Source: Viola odorata (lineage: Eukaryota > Streptophyta > Magnoliopsida > Malpighiales > Violaceae). Taken from it: 64,000 nt of DNA. The notes beneath the pieces are model-generated. The model was not told where the DNA came from. It worked only from the letters and a program-made list of their open reading frames with translations, and made no database searches. How positions within the stretch are numbered: the first letter of the stretch is position 1; each line of letters opens with the position of its first letter. The stretch spans positions 56,839,931 through 56,903,930 of the forward strand of contig OY829541.1 of NCBI GenBank assembly GCA_963691705.1. Reading direction: 5' to 3'. This document shows, in pieces, positions 10,622 through 22,379 of the stretch. The translations under genes were made by a program, and so were the position numbers.

Positions 10622-10881
10622 CTCCCTCTGTTTCTAATTAAACGACGTTTTGAAATAGTAAAAATCTGTAGGACAATGATCTTTGATCTTATTTTATTCC
10701 ACATTGTTTCATTTTTATTCCTAATTTCCACTCAAATTACCACACAATCATCAAATTGGGTTGATGCATAAAAAAAATTTGTCATTTGCACAAAATATAT
10801 GCTTCAGAAAAAATAAAATGACAAGTATTATGAACAGTAAGAATCCATAAAAAAGTAACAGTTAATTGGAAACAGAGGGAG
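10622..10881. mobile_element. Stowaway-type (Tc1/mariner) MITE
   Basis: 260 bp with terminal inverted repeats CTCCCTCTGTTTCTAATTAA and TTAATTGGAAACAGAGGGAG, flanked on both sides by TA (10620-10621, 10882-10883). The CTCCCTC start and TA duplication are diagnostic of Stowaway elements. It carries no coding sequence. Confidence 0.93.
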
Positions 10882-10883
10882 TA

Positions 10884-11889
10884 GTAAATAAGTACGGGTG
10901 GGTATGACCGTATAGATGATATACCTATTTATTACCCATATAATTTTTTAAAGAGAAAAATATTTTGAGGTTCCTAAAATATAGGCACTTTTATACTTTA
11001 ATTCTTGAAATTTGGGCACTCAAATTTTAGTCATTTTCATATCGAAACGCATCAAATTTTAGTCCCTGTCATTAAATTTTTGTATAGTATATTAAAAAAT
11101 ATTTTTTTATATTAAAATATTAAAAAATTATGAAAAAATCAGAAAAGTTGAGATTGATTTTTTTTTCTGATAATATCTTTTACATAAAAAAATAAGAAAA
11201 ATTCAAAAAAAAATTGATGTGACAACATGTAGCTGATGTGGCAAAAAAACTGACGAAGTTACTGACACGTTATGTTTTTTTAATGATAGGGGTGATTTGA
11301 TCATTATTTATAAGTTTAAGGAATCATTAAACAAACAAATAGTTCAGGGTTGCGATTAGTTAAAACATTAAAGTTCAAAATAGTTTTTTAACTTTATCCT
11401 ATTTTAATATATAAGAGGAGCCATCAGTAATGCATTTCAATTTTTCAAACGAAAAGCTGCAATTTCAACTTTGCAAATTTAACAAAAAAATGGTTTGTGT
11501 GATTGATTTCTCACTATCATCCCCTTAGGTTAAAATTGTTGGCTTGACTCGATTCTTATATATTAAGAAATTGTGTTGAGAATGTTTATTTTTTAGCAGA
11601 TCAACCTGCTAAAAGTGAGATTAGTCCTTACCGGGAGAATTTTTTTTTACGACCAAATCCTAAAAACAGCATAATATGAAATTTGTTTGTGTCAGCACGG
11701 ATTGGAACATTTTATTGAGAAGTTAAAGTGCTTAATTATATATACAAATCAATGTACAGAACTGATAAATGTAACTCCTGCTTAAGTCTCTTCCAAGTCA
11801 TCCACTCGCTACCTCTTTGTCTGCTACTAATCGGTGAACCTCCAGTAGTGAATAATTTCTCCAGTCGCGCCAATTATGGTTTTCAGCAG
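10884..11889. other. non-coding, with decayed transposon-like sequence
   Basis: The stretch 10960-11390 (TTGAGGTTCCTAAAATA..., AAATTTTAGTCCCTGTCA, CTGATGTGGCAAAAAAACTGACG) has the style of the long-TIR Mutator-like elements further right, but I could not match its two ends or find a target duplication. The remainder is AT-rich and is the 3' flank of the bHLH gene. Confidence 0.4.
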
Positions 11890-13766
11890 TTAGAACTTTC
11901 TAATTTCATTACCTGAACACCAATTTCAATGCAGAAATCAGTAAAGGCCGCCCAAAAAAACTTTTAAAAAAAATCGAACTATCAATATTGTAACTACTAA
12001 ATATATGTATCCTACCAGCTGTTTCATTTTTAAGCATTTGCGAGTGAATGCTGTGCAGTACTGCATCTGATGAATTTGTTGAATTTAAGAAGGGCGCAGA
12101 ACCAAGAAAAGGTCCCTCGCCCCTATTCATGGCAGGAAACATGGGAAACATTTGGCCAAACATAGCTGTTGGTAATGGATAAGCTTGGCCTCCGCTGCCG
12201 CCGCCGCCAACACCACCACCCATTCCCATTCCAAAACCCATCGGAGAATAAACATTGAACCGCGGCGCTTGTAGCACTCCTGGGCTACTTAAGATGAATG
12301 GAGGCATACAAAGCCCCGGACCCATTGACGACATCATCTGAGAGAAAGATGGCTCGTGATATAAGTTAGAGGACTCGAACTGGAAATATCATTGGTAATT
12401 ATAGAAAGATATGATCATTAGCATAATTACCTGCACTTGTAGCTGAAGGGTCTTTAGATACTCAATTGCCTGGTCAAGCGTTGTGGCTTTGTCCGCCTTA
12501 ATTTAATTAAGACAACATAATTAGTAAGCAATTTAAGCAAAGAATGAACAAAACATTGGATTAACAAGAAATCTCAAGTTACATGTCTTTGATTAAATAA
12601 CTTGTTAATTACCTTATTAGAGTTGGGTATTAGCTCTTGCAAAGCGCGCATTTTCTTGTTGATTTTGTTTCTTCTTCTCTGCTTGCGAAAATTAGTGTTA
12701 TAATTAGGTCATGTACGTAAGCAATTATAGGCTTTATTAGATAGATCACACACCCTTACCTTCTCATACAAACTATGGCCATTTGAACTTCTTTTCCTTC
12801 TATCTTTGCTTCCGACTCTCTTTAGAGGCCTCAATTTCGCTGTAAATCCACGTTCATCGTTATGTTTCTGCACCAAAATGTATGAATTTTGTAAGAATAA
12901 GGACTAACGAAAAATGCATAAAAGATAAGGAGGAAAATTCTAAATTTTTTACATACATCACTTGAATTTTCGATTTCATCACTGCTTCTATCTTCATATC
13001 TGCTTCTCAAACAAGAGGATAGATCATTCGAAGCTTCGCGCGAGCACAACGAGGTAGTAGGCACAGACCGTTGGACAAGATTTTGGGGTAAGTTTGCGTG
13101 CTTTGGACCATGATGATCTTGATCTTGATAAGGGCAGGTCCTATTCTTGAAACTTGTAGCTTTAGGGACAACGGCTTCAGATTGCTCATCATCAGGTTGT
13201 ATTGTAATTGGCTGATCCATCATCACACGATCATATCCACTTGGGCCTTGTTGATCTTGTAAGGAATCCTTACCGTTTATCGAACAATTACCGCAATTCC
13301 TGGTCAGTTTAGGATATGCCAATATTTCTGGTACAAATCTAGATGCATTATTTGTAGCTGCCCAGTTATTCCTCTCTTTATTATATTCAGGAACAACATG
13401 GGTTTCTGTTAAGTGATTGTTTTTATCATTAATGTTGTTTCCACAAAACATGTCGAAATCGAAATCGCTTCGGGGAAAGATCGATCCAGGATTAAGCTTA
13501 TCATCATAATCAGTACCCATGAACGAATCAAGATTCCTTAACCAGCTACTGCTTTGCCCCTTTGCATCAGTTATATTGTCTCGGCCGGAGCGGAATGAAT
13601 AAGAAGAATTCCTTCCACGCATAGCAATCGTTCCATTTTCCAACACCAGTTCCATTACACCATCCTCTGCCCTGCAAATCAAAGATAGTAAAACTTTTTT
13701 GTCAAACTAATTCTTATAATTAAACGTTCAAACCAAGAAAGTCATATCTACAATACAAGCATACAT
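11890..13766 (-). CDS. PIL1: PIF-family bHLH transcription factor, PIL1/PIF6-like
   Basis: Spliced model (minus): start AT at 13766-13765, exons 13671-12957, 12867-12760, 12678-12613, 12496-12431, 12337-12016 and, less surely, 11912-11890; all phases agree and give 433 residues. Near the N-terminus is an active-phytochrome-binding-like motif, GVMELVLENGTIAMRGRN. The bHLH spans about residues 262-319: basic part NGHSLYEKRRRNKIN keeps the His, Glu and Arg used for E-box/G-box reading, followed by KMRALQELIPNSNK and DKATTLDQAIEYLKTLQLQ. Two exons of exactly 66 bp are the usual PIF arrangement. After the helix comes MMSSMGPGLCMPPF and a glycine-rich run. The ELVxENG motif, YEKRRR basic region and position next to ASY3 favour PIL1/PIF6 over PIF3/4/7. 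Expected role: nuclear regulator in shade and light responses. Confidence 0.88.
13672..13764 (-). other. intron that splits the bHLH start codon
   Basis: Donor CCAT/GTATGC and acceptor TTTGCAG/GGCAGAGG. Joining them makes TTTCCATGGCAGAG, an ATG in good context that exists only in spliced RNA; the same frame meets a stop upstream in the leader exon and no earlier ATG. Confidence 0.55.
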
Positions 13767-16349
13767 GGAAATGGAAGCTGTAACTTGGGCAACTCGGTAC
13801 TGTGTCTTCTTTTCCAATGTGTAGCTACTCGGTCAGAGATTTCAAGAAAGTTGGTTTTATTTTTTTCAAAATTCTCTGTATGTTTCATTTTCCATAGGAT
13901 AATGCAGGAATATTTAAGCAGATATTATTATGAACAGAATAAACCAACAGTGAGCATAAAATAATTGAGATTTATCCATGGATCGGCCGAAAGGACAAAT
14001 GTAAAAAGGTTAGCCTATACCTGGTCTGATGGTCCAACCTTTTATTATTCGACTAAAAATAAAATACAATCGACACTCTTAAAATAATAAGATAAATATA
14101 GTGTTAAATCGTTGATACTTGATACTGATACACAGTTTACTAACGCCCACTCCATTCAGATATAGTTGTTATCAAAAATAATTTTTTTCTTCTTTGAATT
14201 ATAAATATTAATGTAAAATTTCCACACACAAAAAACAATTAAAATTATTATCTTAATTTTTGTTCAATTATCCTAATGGAAATAATTAATTACCTAATGA
14301 AGTTTAGGTTTTTTTTTTTTTTTTTAAAGGGAATGAAGTTTAGGTTTAGAATTGTAGTTTAAGATATTTAGAATTAAATATGATTAGAATATGTTAATTT
14401 TTCTGCCGTTGTGGTGGTAATTTCAGCTCCCCATGTGATGATACTGTCCACTTTGGGTCAACTTTCTGCCCTCACGGTTTTTTAGGCCTCCTTTCCAAGG
14501 CAATATCAACGTTAACATGACGAGGCCCGACCCAAAAGGCCTCATCAATCTCAAAGAGAGTCCACCATATTTATATTCACATTCCACACCACTTTTCTTT
14601 CCAACCAACAGAATACATATTAAAATTACAATTTTATACTGAACATGATCGGGATTGTGTCGACCACAACATTGTTTGACTGGAGATAGGGATCGTTCTT
14701 ATGGGGAAAGCGATCGAGAGCTTGCGATCACATAAAGTTGTGAACGAAAAGTAAGCACGTCTCTAGTTGTAATGGTATGGACGTAAGGTTTCCACGATTA
14801 TTCTGGAGCCTGGAGTTGTACTCGCTGGACACATCTCTTCCTCTACCAGCAACGTGCCAATTCTTTTATGCATTTAGTTCCTTTTATGGAGCCAAAAATA
14901 AAATACCATTCCTTCTAAAAATAGCAATTATTTAATTCCTATGGAAAAGACTTTTAAGAGATTATGAGTCCAAATTTTTTTAACCAAAATAAATTAAAAA
15001 TATAAATATATTATTCTTTACATCTAGTAGAGTCGAGCAATTTTATTAAATTCATAATCTTATTCACACAGGTTAAATTTCTAATTTTATTTTAGGTCAA
15101 TTTCATTCCATGTAATAGACTAGAGATTAGAGTTGAAGGAGTGACTTTTTTTTTCTAAAGGAAAAGACACGAGAGGTTGGAGCCATTAGGGAAGGAACGT
15201 GTGACTTGAGTGAATTGGTTGATATTAGGTGTTGGAAGGGTCGCTTTCGTGATCCTCTGCTTTAAGCGAATGAAGTTTTGCGTGGACGCTTCAGCACGAA
15301 AACGACGCTACTTGTAAACAACCATGATGCCCCCACCCCTAACAGAGGAGAATTAAGATGTCCGCGTAGACCAAGAAGGGTCCTACTTCAAGGTATAGGC
15401 ACATTTAATTTAGCCCTCACCCTTATGAGTTGGGGTCTGAAAATGTCGAAATCAAAGCGCAAGAGATGGTGGGAGCAGCAGCAGCGTGATCTTCACATGC
15501 GCCCGTGTGGGATTTCACGTGCCTCACTGCCTTGCTGTCTATACCTTTTTCCCCCTCCCGTAAGCCACCACCTGTCGGCTAGCGAGACCAAAGGTCCAAA
15601 ACCACAACACAACCAATTCGAGCAGGCAAGTTTCGGATTCCAAAATAAAGACGCACACAGATTGGAACAAGAGGATTAACAAACAGTGCCCTGCAGATAC
15701 AGCTCCCATTTGCCTCCTCAGTTTCAAATTATGCTGAAGAGTCGCACATAAGTTAATCTGTTCTGATCCATGATTTTTTTCTGATTTGAGTAAATTTTGA
15801 TTCGATGGATCAGATCCCACTTATATAGAAAAGCTAAAATCGGTTGCTTGTTGTAATTAACTCAATCCGATTTCTTGAAATGAATTCCGGCTAACAAGAA
15901 ACAGAAAATAAACTAGAGACTCACTTCCACTTGTTATGGAGTCACCACCAAAAGTCCACGAGGCAAACATGACTAAAACATTAAATTCCCACTAAACTGA
16001 CAAACTTATGGGATGTGTAAAGGGCAGAGGAATTGAATAAATCTACAAAGACATCTAACTATCTAACAGTTGTTAATCATACAACACCGCAGTGGACCAC
16101 TTTAAGGCCTTTTTCCTATAATGCTGTAATGCAAAAGCTACGGACAGGACCAAAGTTACTACAGTTTCCTACATGTTTACGAGAAGAATAACCAGTCCCT
16201 AAGAAATAGTCCTATAGTAATTCAAAGCCCTCAAAAAATGAGAGCTTGTAAGATCAACCTCTAGGTTATTTACAGGTAAAACTTTCAGACATATCTCGAT
16301 CGGTATGGCAGATTTTGTGATCGTGCAGCAAGCCAGCATGAAATATTCG
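13767..16349. other. intergenic region between PIL1-like and ASY3; PIL1-like promoter side
   Basis: About 13767-13900 is probably the bHLH 5'UTR. The rest is AT-rich, with a 20-base T run at 14311-14330 and a G-box CACGTG at 15516-15521. Short frames at 15278-15820 have no recognisable content. I see no RNA gene or element end. Confidence 0.45.
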
Positions 16350-19300
16350 TCAATTTAGAATACCTCCACTCAAGCACTCGGTGATGATAAGTCTCAGTTG
16401 CAGCATCTTTTCCCTTGCCAACTGCAGTTAACAAGAAGAACAACAAAGGCATGTTATGTCTGAGTCTGAATCGCAAACTTTCTTTCCATGTTAATTAAGA
16501 CGCCCAGTTGAGAGCTGTCTTCGAATATAACTTCTCAATGAGCATGATCTTAATTGTCAGGATTAGTGATATTTAGATGTCCAAGGACTGTGTCACTGTA
16601 AATGCATGAAAACTCTTGTTTCACAACTCCTTTGTTAAGCAAACCTAGTGGCCCCGAAGAATGTAAATTCCAAATCACCTTATATGCAGAATCTTACGTG
16701 TTCGACCAACATAAAAAAAAGACATGCATACCCATGCAAGTCACCAAATCTACCTAATTTTAGGACAGGCAGAAGGCCATGCAATGTAAATAGTATTGGG
16801 TAAATTCTATCTGCCCGTAACTACGATACTGCCATTAGCAAAAGCAGAAAATCGTACCCTTCAAAAACATCAAGAAAAAAAAGAAAAAGAAAAAAGCAAA
16901 CTTACCTTGTGCACAGCTGTGATTCTTCTCTCTGCATCATTTAGCTGTGTCTCAATTCCTTCTTCCACCTGCATAACTAGCTTCTGGTGCGATGCTTCTG
17001 CAATTATCAGGTGGTTAACAAATTAAAATGAGGCATTTTAGAGGTTCCTACAGATATTGATGATACATATCTATCATATATGTAGGTGATGTCTCCATAA
17101 CAGACCTATCCTAGCTTGCTAAGTAATAGAGGAGTCATTCATGAGATAAAAGTGTTGCGATATCAAGTCAAAACTAGCTCCATGGTGTATCAAGGGATAT
17201 GCCAGGATAAAGTAAAATGATGCATTGGTCATGTAGGCGTGCCCAATTAACATTCCCATCTCATTCAAGCACAACAGAAACCAGAGAGCAAATATTATCA
17301 AGTCTACCAGTCACTTGAAATTGACCAAACAATTTCTTTTTTCGCCAGTTTACAAGCAAAAACCTTTTAGCAAGTTAACTTCGTCATTCCAAAATTTTAA
17401 GTGCCCAAAATCAAAACTCAAATGGAAGATAAAACTAATCCAATAAAATACTTTCCAGGTTATTTAGCATAATGGAAACTCAATCATGGCACATCCAGAA
17501 CCATCAAATGTCAAAGTTACATCCTTATTTCAGGCCAAATTGTCATAATAAAACAAATGAAACTAATTAATCATGTTTCAACTGTGTGGCGACAATGTTC
17601 TAACTTTCAGCATATAATAACAAGAGTGGTGCATACTTTGTTTTTTCGCAGTTCCTTTCAACTCAATCTGGTGCACTTCTAGCTCTTCAAGTGTGCTTTT
17701 GCAAGCCTCAAGATGCTGATAAACATCTTGTTTGAATTTATCATGTATCAACTTCAGTTGATCTTGTTGTTCTGCACACACACACACACACCCAAAAAAA
17801 AGGGGGGCCGGGGGGGAGGGGAGGGAAGGGAACACCATGAATAAAGTACGGGGCATTCAAGTTTCAGCAAGAGTGAAATCACAGGCAAAATGAGTTGGTA
17901 AGGTATATACCCTTAAAGAGTTAATGCTTTTAAAAAATGTACAACGAAAGCAGGGACCAAGAAATCCATGGAACTGGTGTTTTAAAATAATAAGTTTCTT
18001 ACCAGATTTAGATCCGGATAAATGTAACTAAGAAGTATATAAGTTTACAAACTAGAAACTAACCACCACTGCACACGCAAGTGTTTACACAGTACGGTGG
18101 CCAGCAAGGTTTTAGTGCTAATAACGTCAATGTTGGAAACAATTAAGATAACAACCGGCGAACAAGGCAAACACAAAATACATATAGTTATTTATAAACT
18201 CATTACCTTGGAATTTCATCTCCAGACGTTTTCTTTTTGATTTACTAATACTCGACAGCTTTCCCCTGAAAAATTATTGAGGTTACAGCCAAAAAAAAAA
18301 AATTCAACTTTGATAAGTAAGCCTCTCAGTTTGAAATACATACATATCTGTTTGGATTTGAGACTCAATATTCTGGAACTTCAGTCGTATCTCCTCAGAC
18401 ACAGACATCAAAATTTCGGAAGACTTCTGTTTAGTTGCAGACTTCATTTTGTTTTTAGCGTTCTCTAACGCAACGGCAAACAGCATGACAACTCTGAAAC
18501 ATCGTTATGCCAAAGCAAGACCAAAAATAATTACACATAATAGTAGTGAAGAGCTTGAATCTAATTGGAAATTTCATTACCTACCCATCGAATGAGTACC
18601 TTTCCAATTCATCCTCTTGGTTTTGTCCAGAAGGGTCTGGAACCCATTCAGTTTCACCAAGATCTGATAGTTTCATAAACACACAGATAAAAGGATTCAT
18701 ATTAAGAGGAAGTTGATGACCAGAACAGTGGACATGACAGATGAGAAAGCATTATTATGTTGAAGAAGATGTGCCTTTTGGAGAATGTGTGGAGTTGAAT
18801 TTGCTAACTTTGTTGCCTTCATGGTTGCGACGTCTTTTAGTTGGATAAACTGTGAACTCCGTGGTCTCAGCAGTGGCAGTTAAAGGAGAGAAGGTATCCG
18901 CTTCGTTAAGACCTGCACATCACCATTGCATGAATCAAACAGAATGGATTATCTGGACAAACCAGAACTACATCACGATTATGTTAATACTACGTGAAGC
19001 TTCTTTGTCAAGCACAGCAGTAAAAGAATTTTCATTACCATTAATAGATGGAGAACCTTCTTCAGGCCCCTCAGAGTTCCCATCTTCAGAAGATGATTCA
19101 GAAAGGCAATCTTCTACTTCCCGTTTGCCCTCCATAGGTGAACCATTGCTGGCAGGAGAATCAATAGGTTCTGCTGCAAAGTTCTGAAGTTCAATAAGGA
19201 AATGCAAAGGCGCAAGTAATACCACTTCACCTTTGAGACAATAAGGCAACTATTCAAGTGTCATTTTGAGACCAAACTAATTAAGTAAGGATACGGCTGA

Positions 19301-21010
19301 GTTTGTTTGAGCAATTGAAGCAGAACAACCCGCCTTTGAAGTCTGCAAATTCGCAAAGCTCCAAGTTTCTCCAAAGGTAAAATTTTTCCCATTTCGTGCA
19401 GGGCTGCAAACAACCCCACCTTTTACCAGGTCAGTTTTTGGCGTTGAGCTGGGAGATGAGCTTCCATTAGGTGTATTGACTTTGAATGTTGGACTCTGGA
19501 AACCATCATTCTGCTGATCCACAGCATTCTTTCCAGAAACATTAAGGAAGTCTTCTTGTTGATCCTCATTTTCAGGTACTAGTGGAGTGTCGACATTGCA
19601 CTGTTCATCTACCTGGTGTTTTGTGAGAGATTGAGGAGAATGTCTTCTAGAGGATTTAGGGGAACCTTGACCTGATGATTGGTAGGAATTTCTACCCAAA
19701 GAGTTATGTGAATCTCTTTTTGGAGAATGACACGAATCCCTTTCCTGGTTTTCTTTCTTTTGTTCAGGGCACCCTCTCATATTCTTGGGAGGACAGCCAG
19801 AAAAACTCTTCATCTTCTTGCTGAGTGAAGTTATTCTCTGAGATGGCACTGATGTTTCACTTCTTCGAGTCAAAGGATCAACACAAAAATTACCCATTTT
19901 GTAGCTAAGTGATGTTTTCTCAGAAGGCATGGATGCTTTTGTTTTAGGACCAGCTCCTTGATTTTCAGAATCCTTGAACTTTTCTGTTAGGCAAATCTTA
20001 CGTGGTTCGATGATGCTACTCTTTATCTGGGCCTTCTTCCTTGTAGACATTGAGGCACTACCATTGGCAACAATATCTCCTTTCCTAAATGATCCATCTT
20101 CAAAGGAGAAGATATTTTTTTCTTTAAATTTCCCCCTGCGAGCTGATGATGTGCCTGCTTTAGTTCTATCTGGTTTCTTTTTTACTGAAGCTCTCTTTCG
20201 GTTTAAAGAACGAGTTAGTGGTCGCCTTTTAGTAGGGTCAGCATTTTCAGAATCAGTTTCTATTGTATCTGAATTCTGTCTTGGCTTGACGCCTGCATCA
20301 CACATTTCGTCCTCATTTAAATTTTTAGGACCAGTCTCACGAGCTTGAGAATTGGGAAGTTGGCTTTTAGGTGAAGAAACATTACCCAATATTTCCCATA
20401 GTTTCATCTTTAATGTTTCAGTATCTCTGCCTTCTGTTTTATCATGTATCACAGTTTTATCTGCCACTGGTACTTGGGGAGTTGCAAATGTAAACTCCTC
20501 CCTCTGGGAATTTCCATCCTTACTGCCCTTCCTTTTATAGGTTAACCCGTTAAACCTTTGCTTGCTATCGCCAGAATAGAAACTTGGTGCTTGGTTTGAC
20601 AAGAACTCATCCAAAAGTGGTGCTGCGACATCTTCTACTCTGCTAGGCCCGTTCTTTGTACCACTAGTGCCTGGTAAATTAGAAGCTTCTTCCCCTTGAA
20701 TGACAGTATCATCAGTAGTTTGTGCTTTTCTGTGCAAGGATCTAGGTGTGATCCGAGGGGAGGTGACAAGTTCAGAAGGTTCAGTTTGTTTTCCTTTGCC
20801 AGCATCATTCCTATCTTTACTGATTCTTTTATCTTCAGCAGAGCCTCCTCTCCTAGACATTTCCTTTTCCGCACCTGGTACTGCAACATCATCTTCCTTT
20901 GCAGCTCCCAGTTTTTTCTTTGCCAATGAATCAATCAGAATTCCAATTGAGATCTTTCTAGATTGACTAGAAGGAAGGTAATTGCTCCCAAAACTCCGAC
21001 AATCACTCAT
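16350..21010 (-). CDS. ASY3: ASY3, meiotic chromosome axis protein
   Basis: Ten coding exons on the minus strand: 21010-19295, 19183-19039, 18912-18775, 18663-18585, 18493-18344, 18265-18207, 17771-17637, 16997-16906 and 16421-16350, preceded by a non-coding exon. Counting the nine coding parts, they sum to 2,586 bases, in phase throughout, for 861 residues. The N-terminus SSQSRKISIGILIDS matches plant ASY3 and is the short conserved segment thought to bind the HORMA protein ASY1. A long, disordered, Ser/Lys-rich middle (one 572-codon exon) follows, then a C-terminal coiled coil from about residue 693 (ALENAKNKMKSAT, QLKLIHDKFKQDVYQHLEA, QVEEGIETQLNDAERRI) ending in LIITECLSGGILN. Family role: coiled-coil axis core with ASY4, needed for ASY1 loading and crossover formation. 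One intron (18774-18664) has only a GC donor in phase. Confidence 0.93.
17776..17832. repeat. CA microsatellite and G-run tract in an ASY3 intron
   Basis: (CA)n at 17776-17790 is followed on the plus strand by A-rich then GGGGGG, GGGGGGG, GGGG, GGG and GGG runs. On the coding strand this is a long pyrimidine tract directly before the acceptor of the exon starting at 17771. Confidence 0.85.
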
Positions 21011-21016
21011 CCTGTC

Positions 21017-22134
21017 CTGAAAAATATTTCAACACAGCATCAAATTTCTAAAAAATCCAAAAGACCTTACTATGTTTAAATGGGTAATGCCGGAGAATCC
21101 TGGCTATTATACTTCCACTCCATTGCTTTCTTTCTAATCCTAACTGATCTCTACCTCATTTTTCCATAAACTCAAAGAACATACAATTCAAGTAATACCA
21201 GCACGTAACATGAAAACTCCCAGTGTGCACCCAAATACATCTACCTCCATGTAGCTGAATATACAATTTAAAACCAAACCCTTATGATACAAGCTAACAA
21301 AATAGAAAACAACACTCAAATAGGCTACAAAGAGAATATACAAAAAGAACAGAAAAATTTAACCATGGAACAAGAAGCAGGACGTTAAGATCAGCTTTCA
21401 CAAGACGCATACTGTAGTTACGTCTTCTAAATATGGTCAGTGTGTCAACCTCCATTTTCACAGTTTGGCTACAAAACGTGAGAAATAAACACCATGCGAG
21501 GTGCAATAGAAAGATGAAGCAAAAAGATCAAAAGTAGAAAAGATAAATTCGTTCAAAAGAAAAAAAAAAAAACAAACACTAAATCCTCTCACAAAATTCC
21601 CACCCGCCCCCTCCACCACCCAACCCCCCCCCCCCCCCCCCCCCTCCGATTACTAGAAGTTTCGTTTGTTTTGGCAAAAAAGAAATGTAACATAAAATAT
21701 CTAAAATCTTCCCCAAAAAAACAGTGTTAAAGGACAACGACAATTTTAAAATCGCTTCACGAATCGGAAAATCGTAATCTATAAACCCTAATGACGGCCA
21801 GACTCTCACCACTAATCTCTCGTAGATTCAGCAATCGACCCATCAAAATCTCATTAGAAAGAAATGGAAAAACGAAAATCGCCTCCAATTTCAAAGATCT
21901 AGCGTCATAAGCTTCGTACATCACGGATTAGTTGTTAAGAAACAAAAATCAGAAATACGGAAGAGAAGCAAGTACAACGAGCAAACAGGGCAACCAAGCA
22001 ATTACACTCAGGGAAAAAGATCAGATTCACAGAACAGGAAAATGACCGTCGTAAGTGAAAATCCGACGGAATGGGATGAAGTGAATAGTCAATAATGGAA
22101 GTGTGAGAGAGTAAACGACGAGGCCTTTTCTTAC
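21017..22134 (-). other. 5'UTR intron of ASY3
   Basis: Donor CATCAG/GTAAGA (22135/22134) and acceptor TTTTTCAG/GACAGG (21016) place six leader bases before the ATG at 21010. The intron is 1,118 bp and contains an uninterrupted run of 21 C at 21624-21644 (plus strand). Leader exon sequence continues rightward to about 22370. Confidence 0.75.
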
Positions 22135-22379
22135 CTGATGTTTAGTGGCGGAACTAGGCGAGCGCGAATTTTTGATTTCTGAAGAGGTTCTGAGCAAGAG
22201 AATGATGGAGATGTAGGAGCTGGGGTAGAGGAAGCTTGAGATCTCTTGGAGAGTGAGAGGGCTTTTGAATTTTGAAGGATTTCGAAATACTTGAGAGGGT
22301 AAAAAGCGAGGCGGGAACGGGAAATGAAAAATGCGACTTGTGTGACTTGTCTTCTTTTCCTCAGAATCTGAAACGGCAC

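Noticed and set aside
15278..15820. Overlapping frames between the bHLH gene and ASY3
   Set aside because: No recognisable domain in either strand; the region is best read as intergenic.
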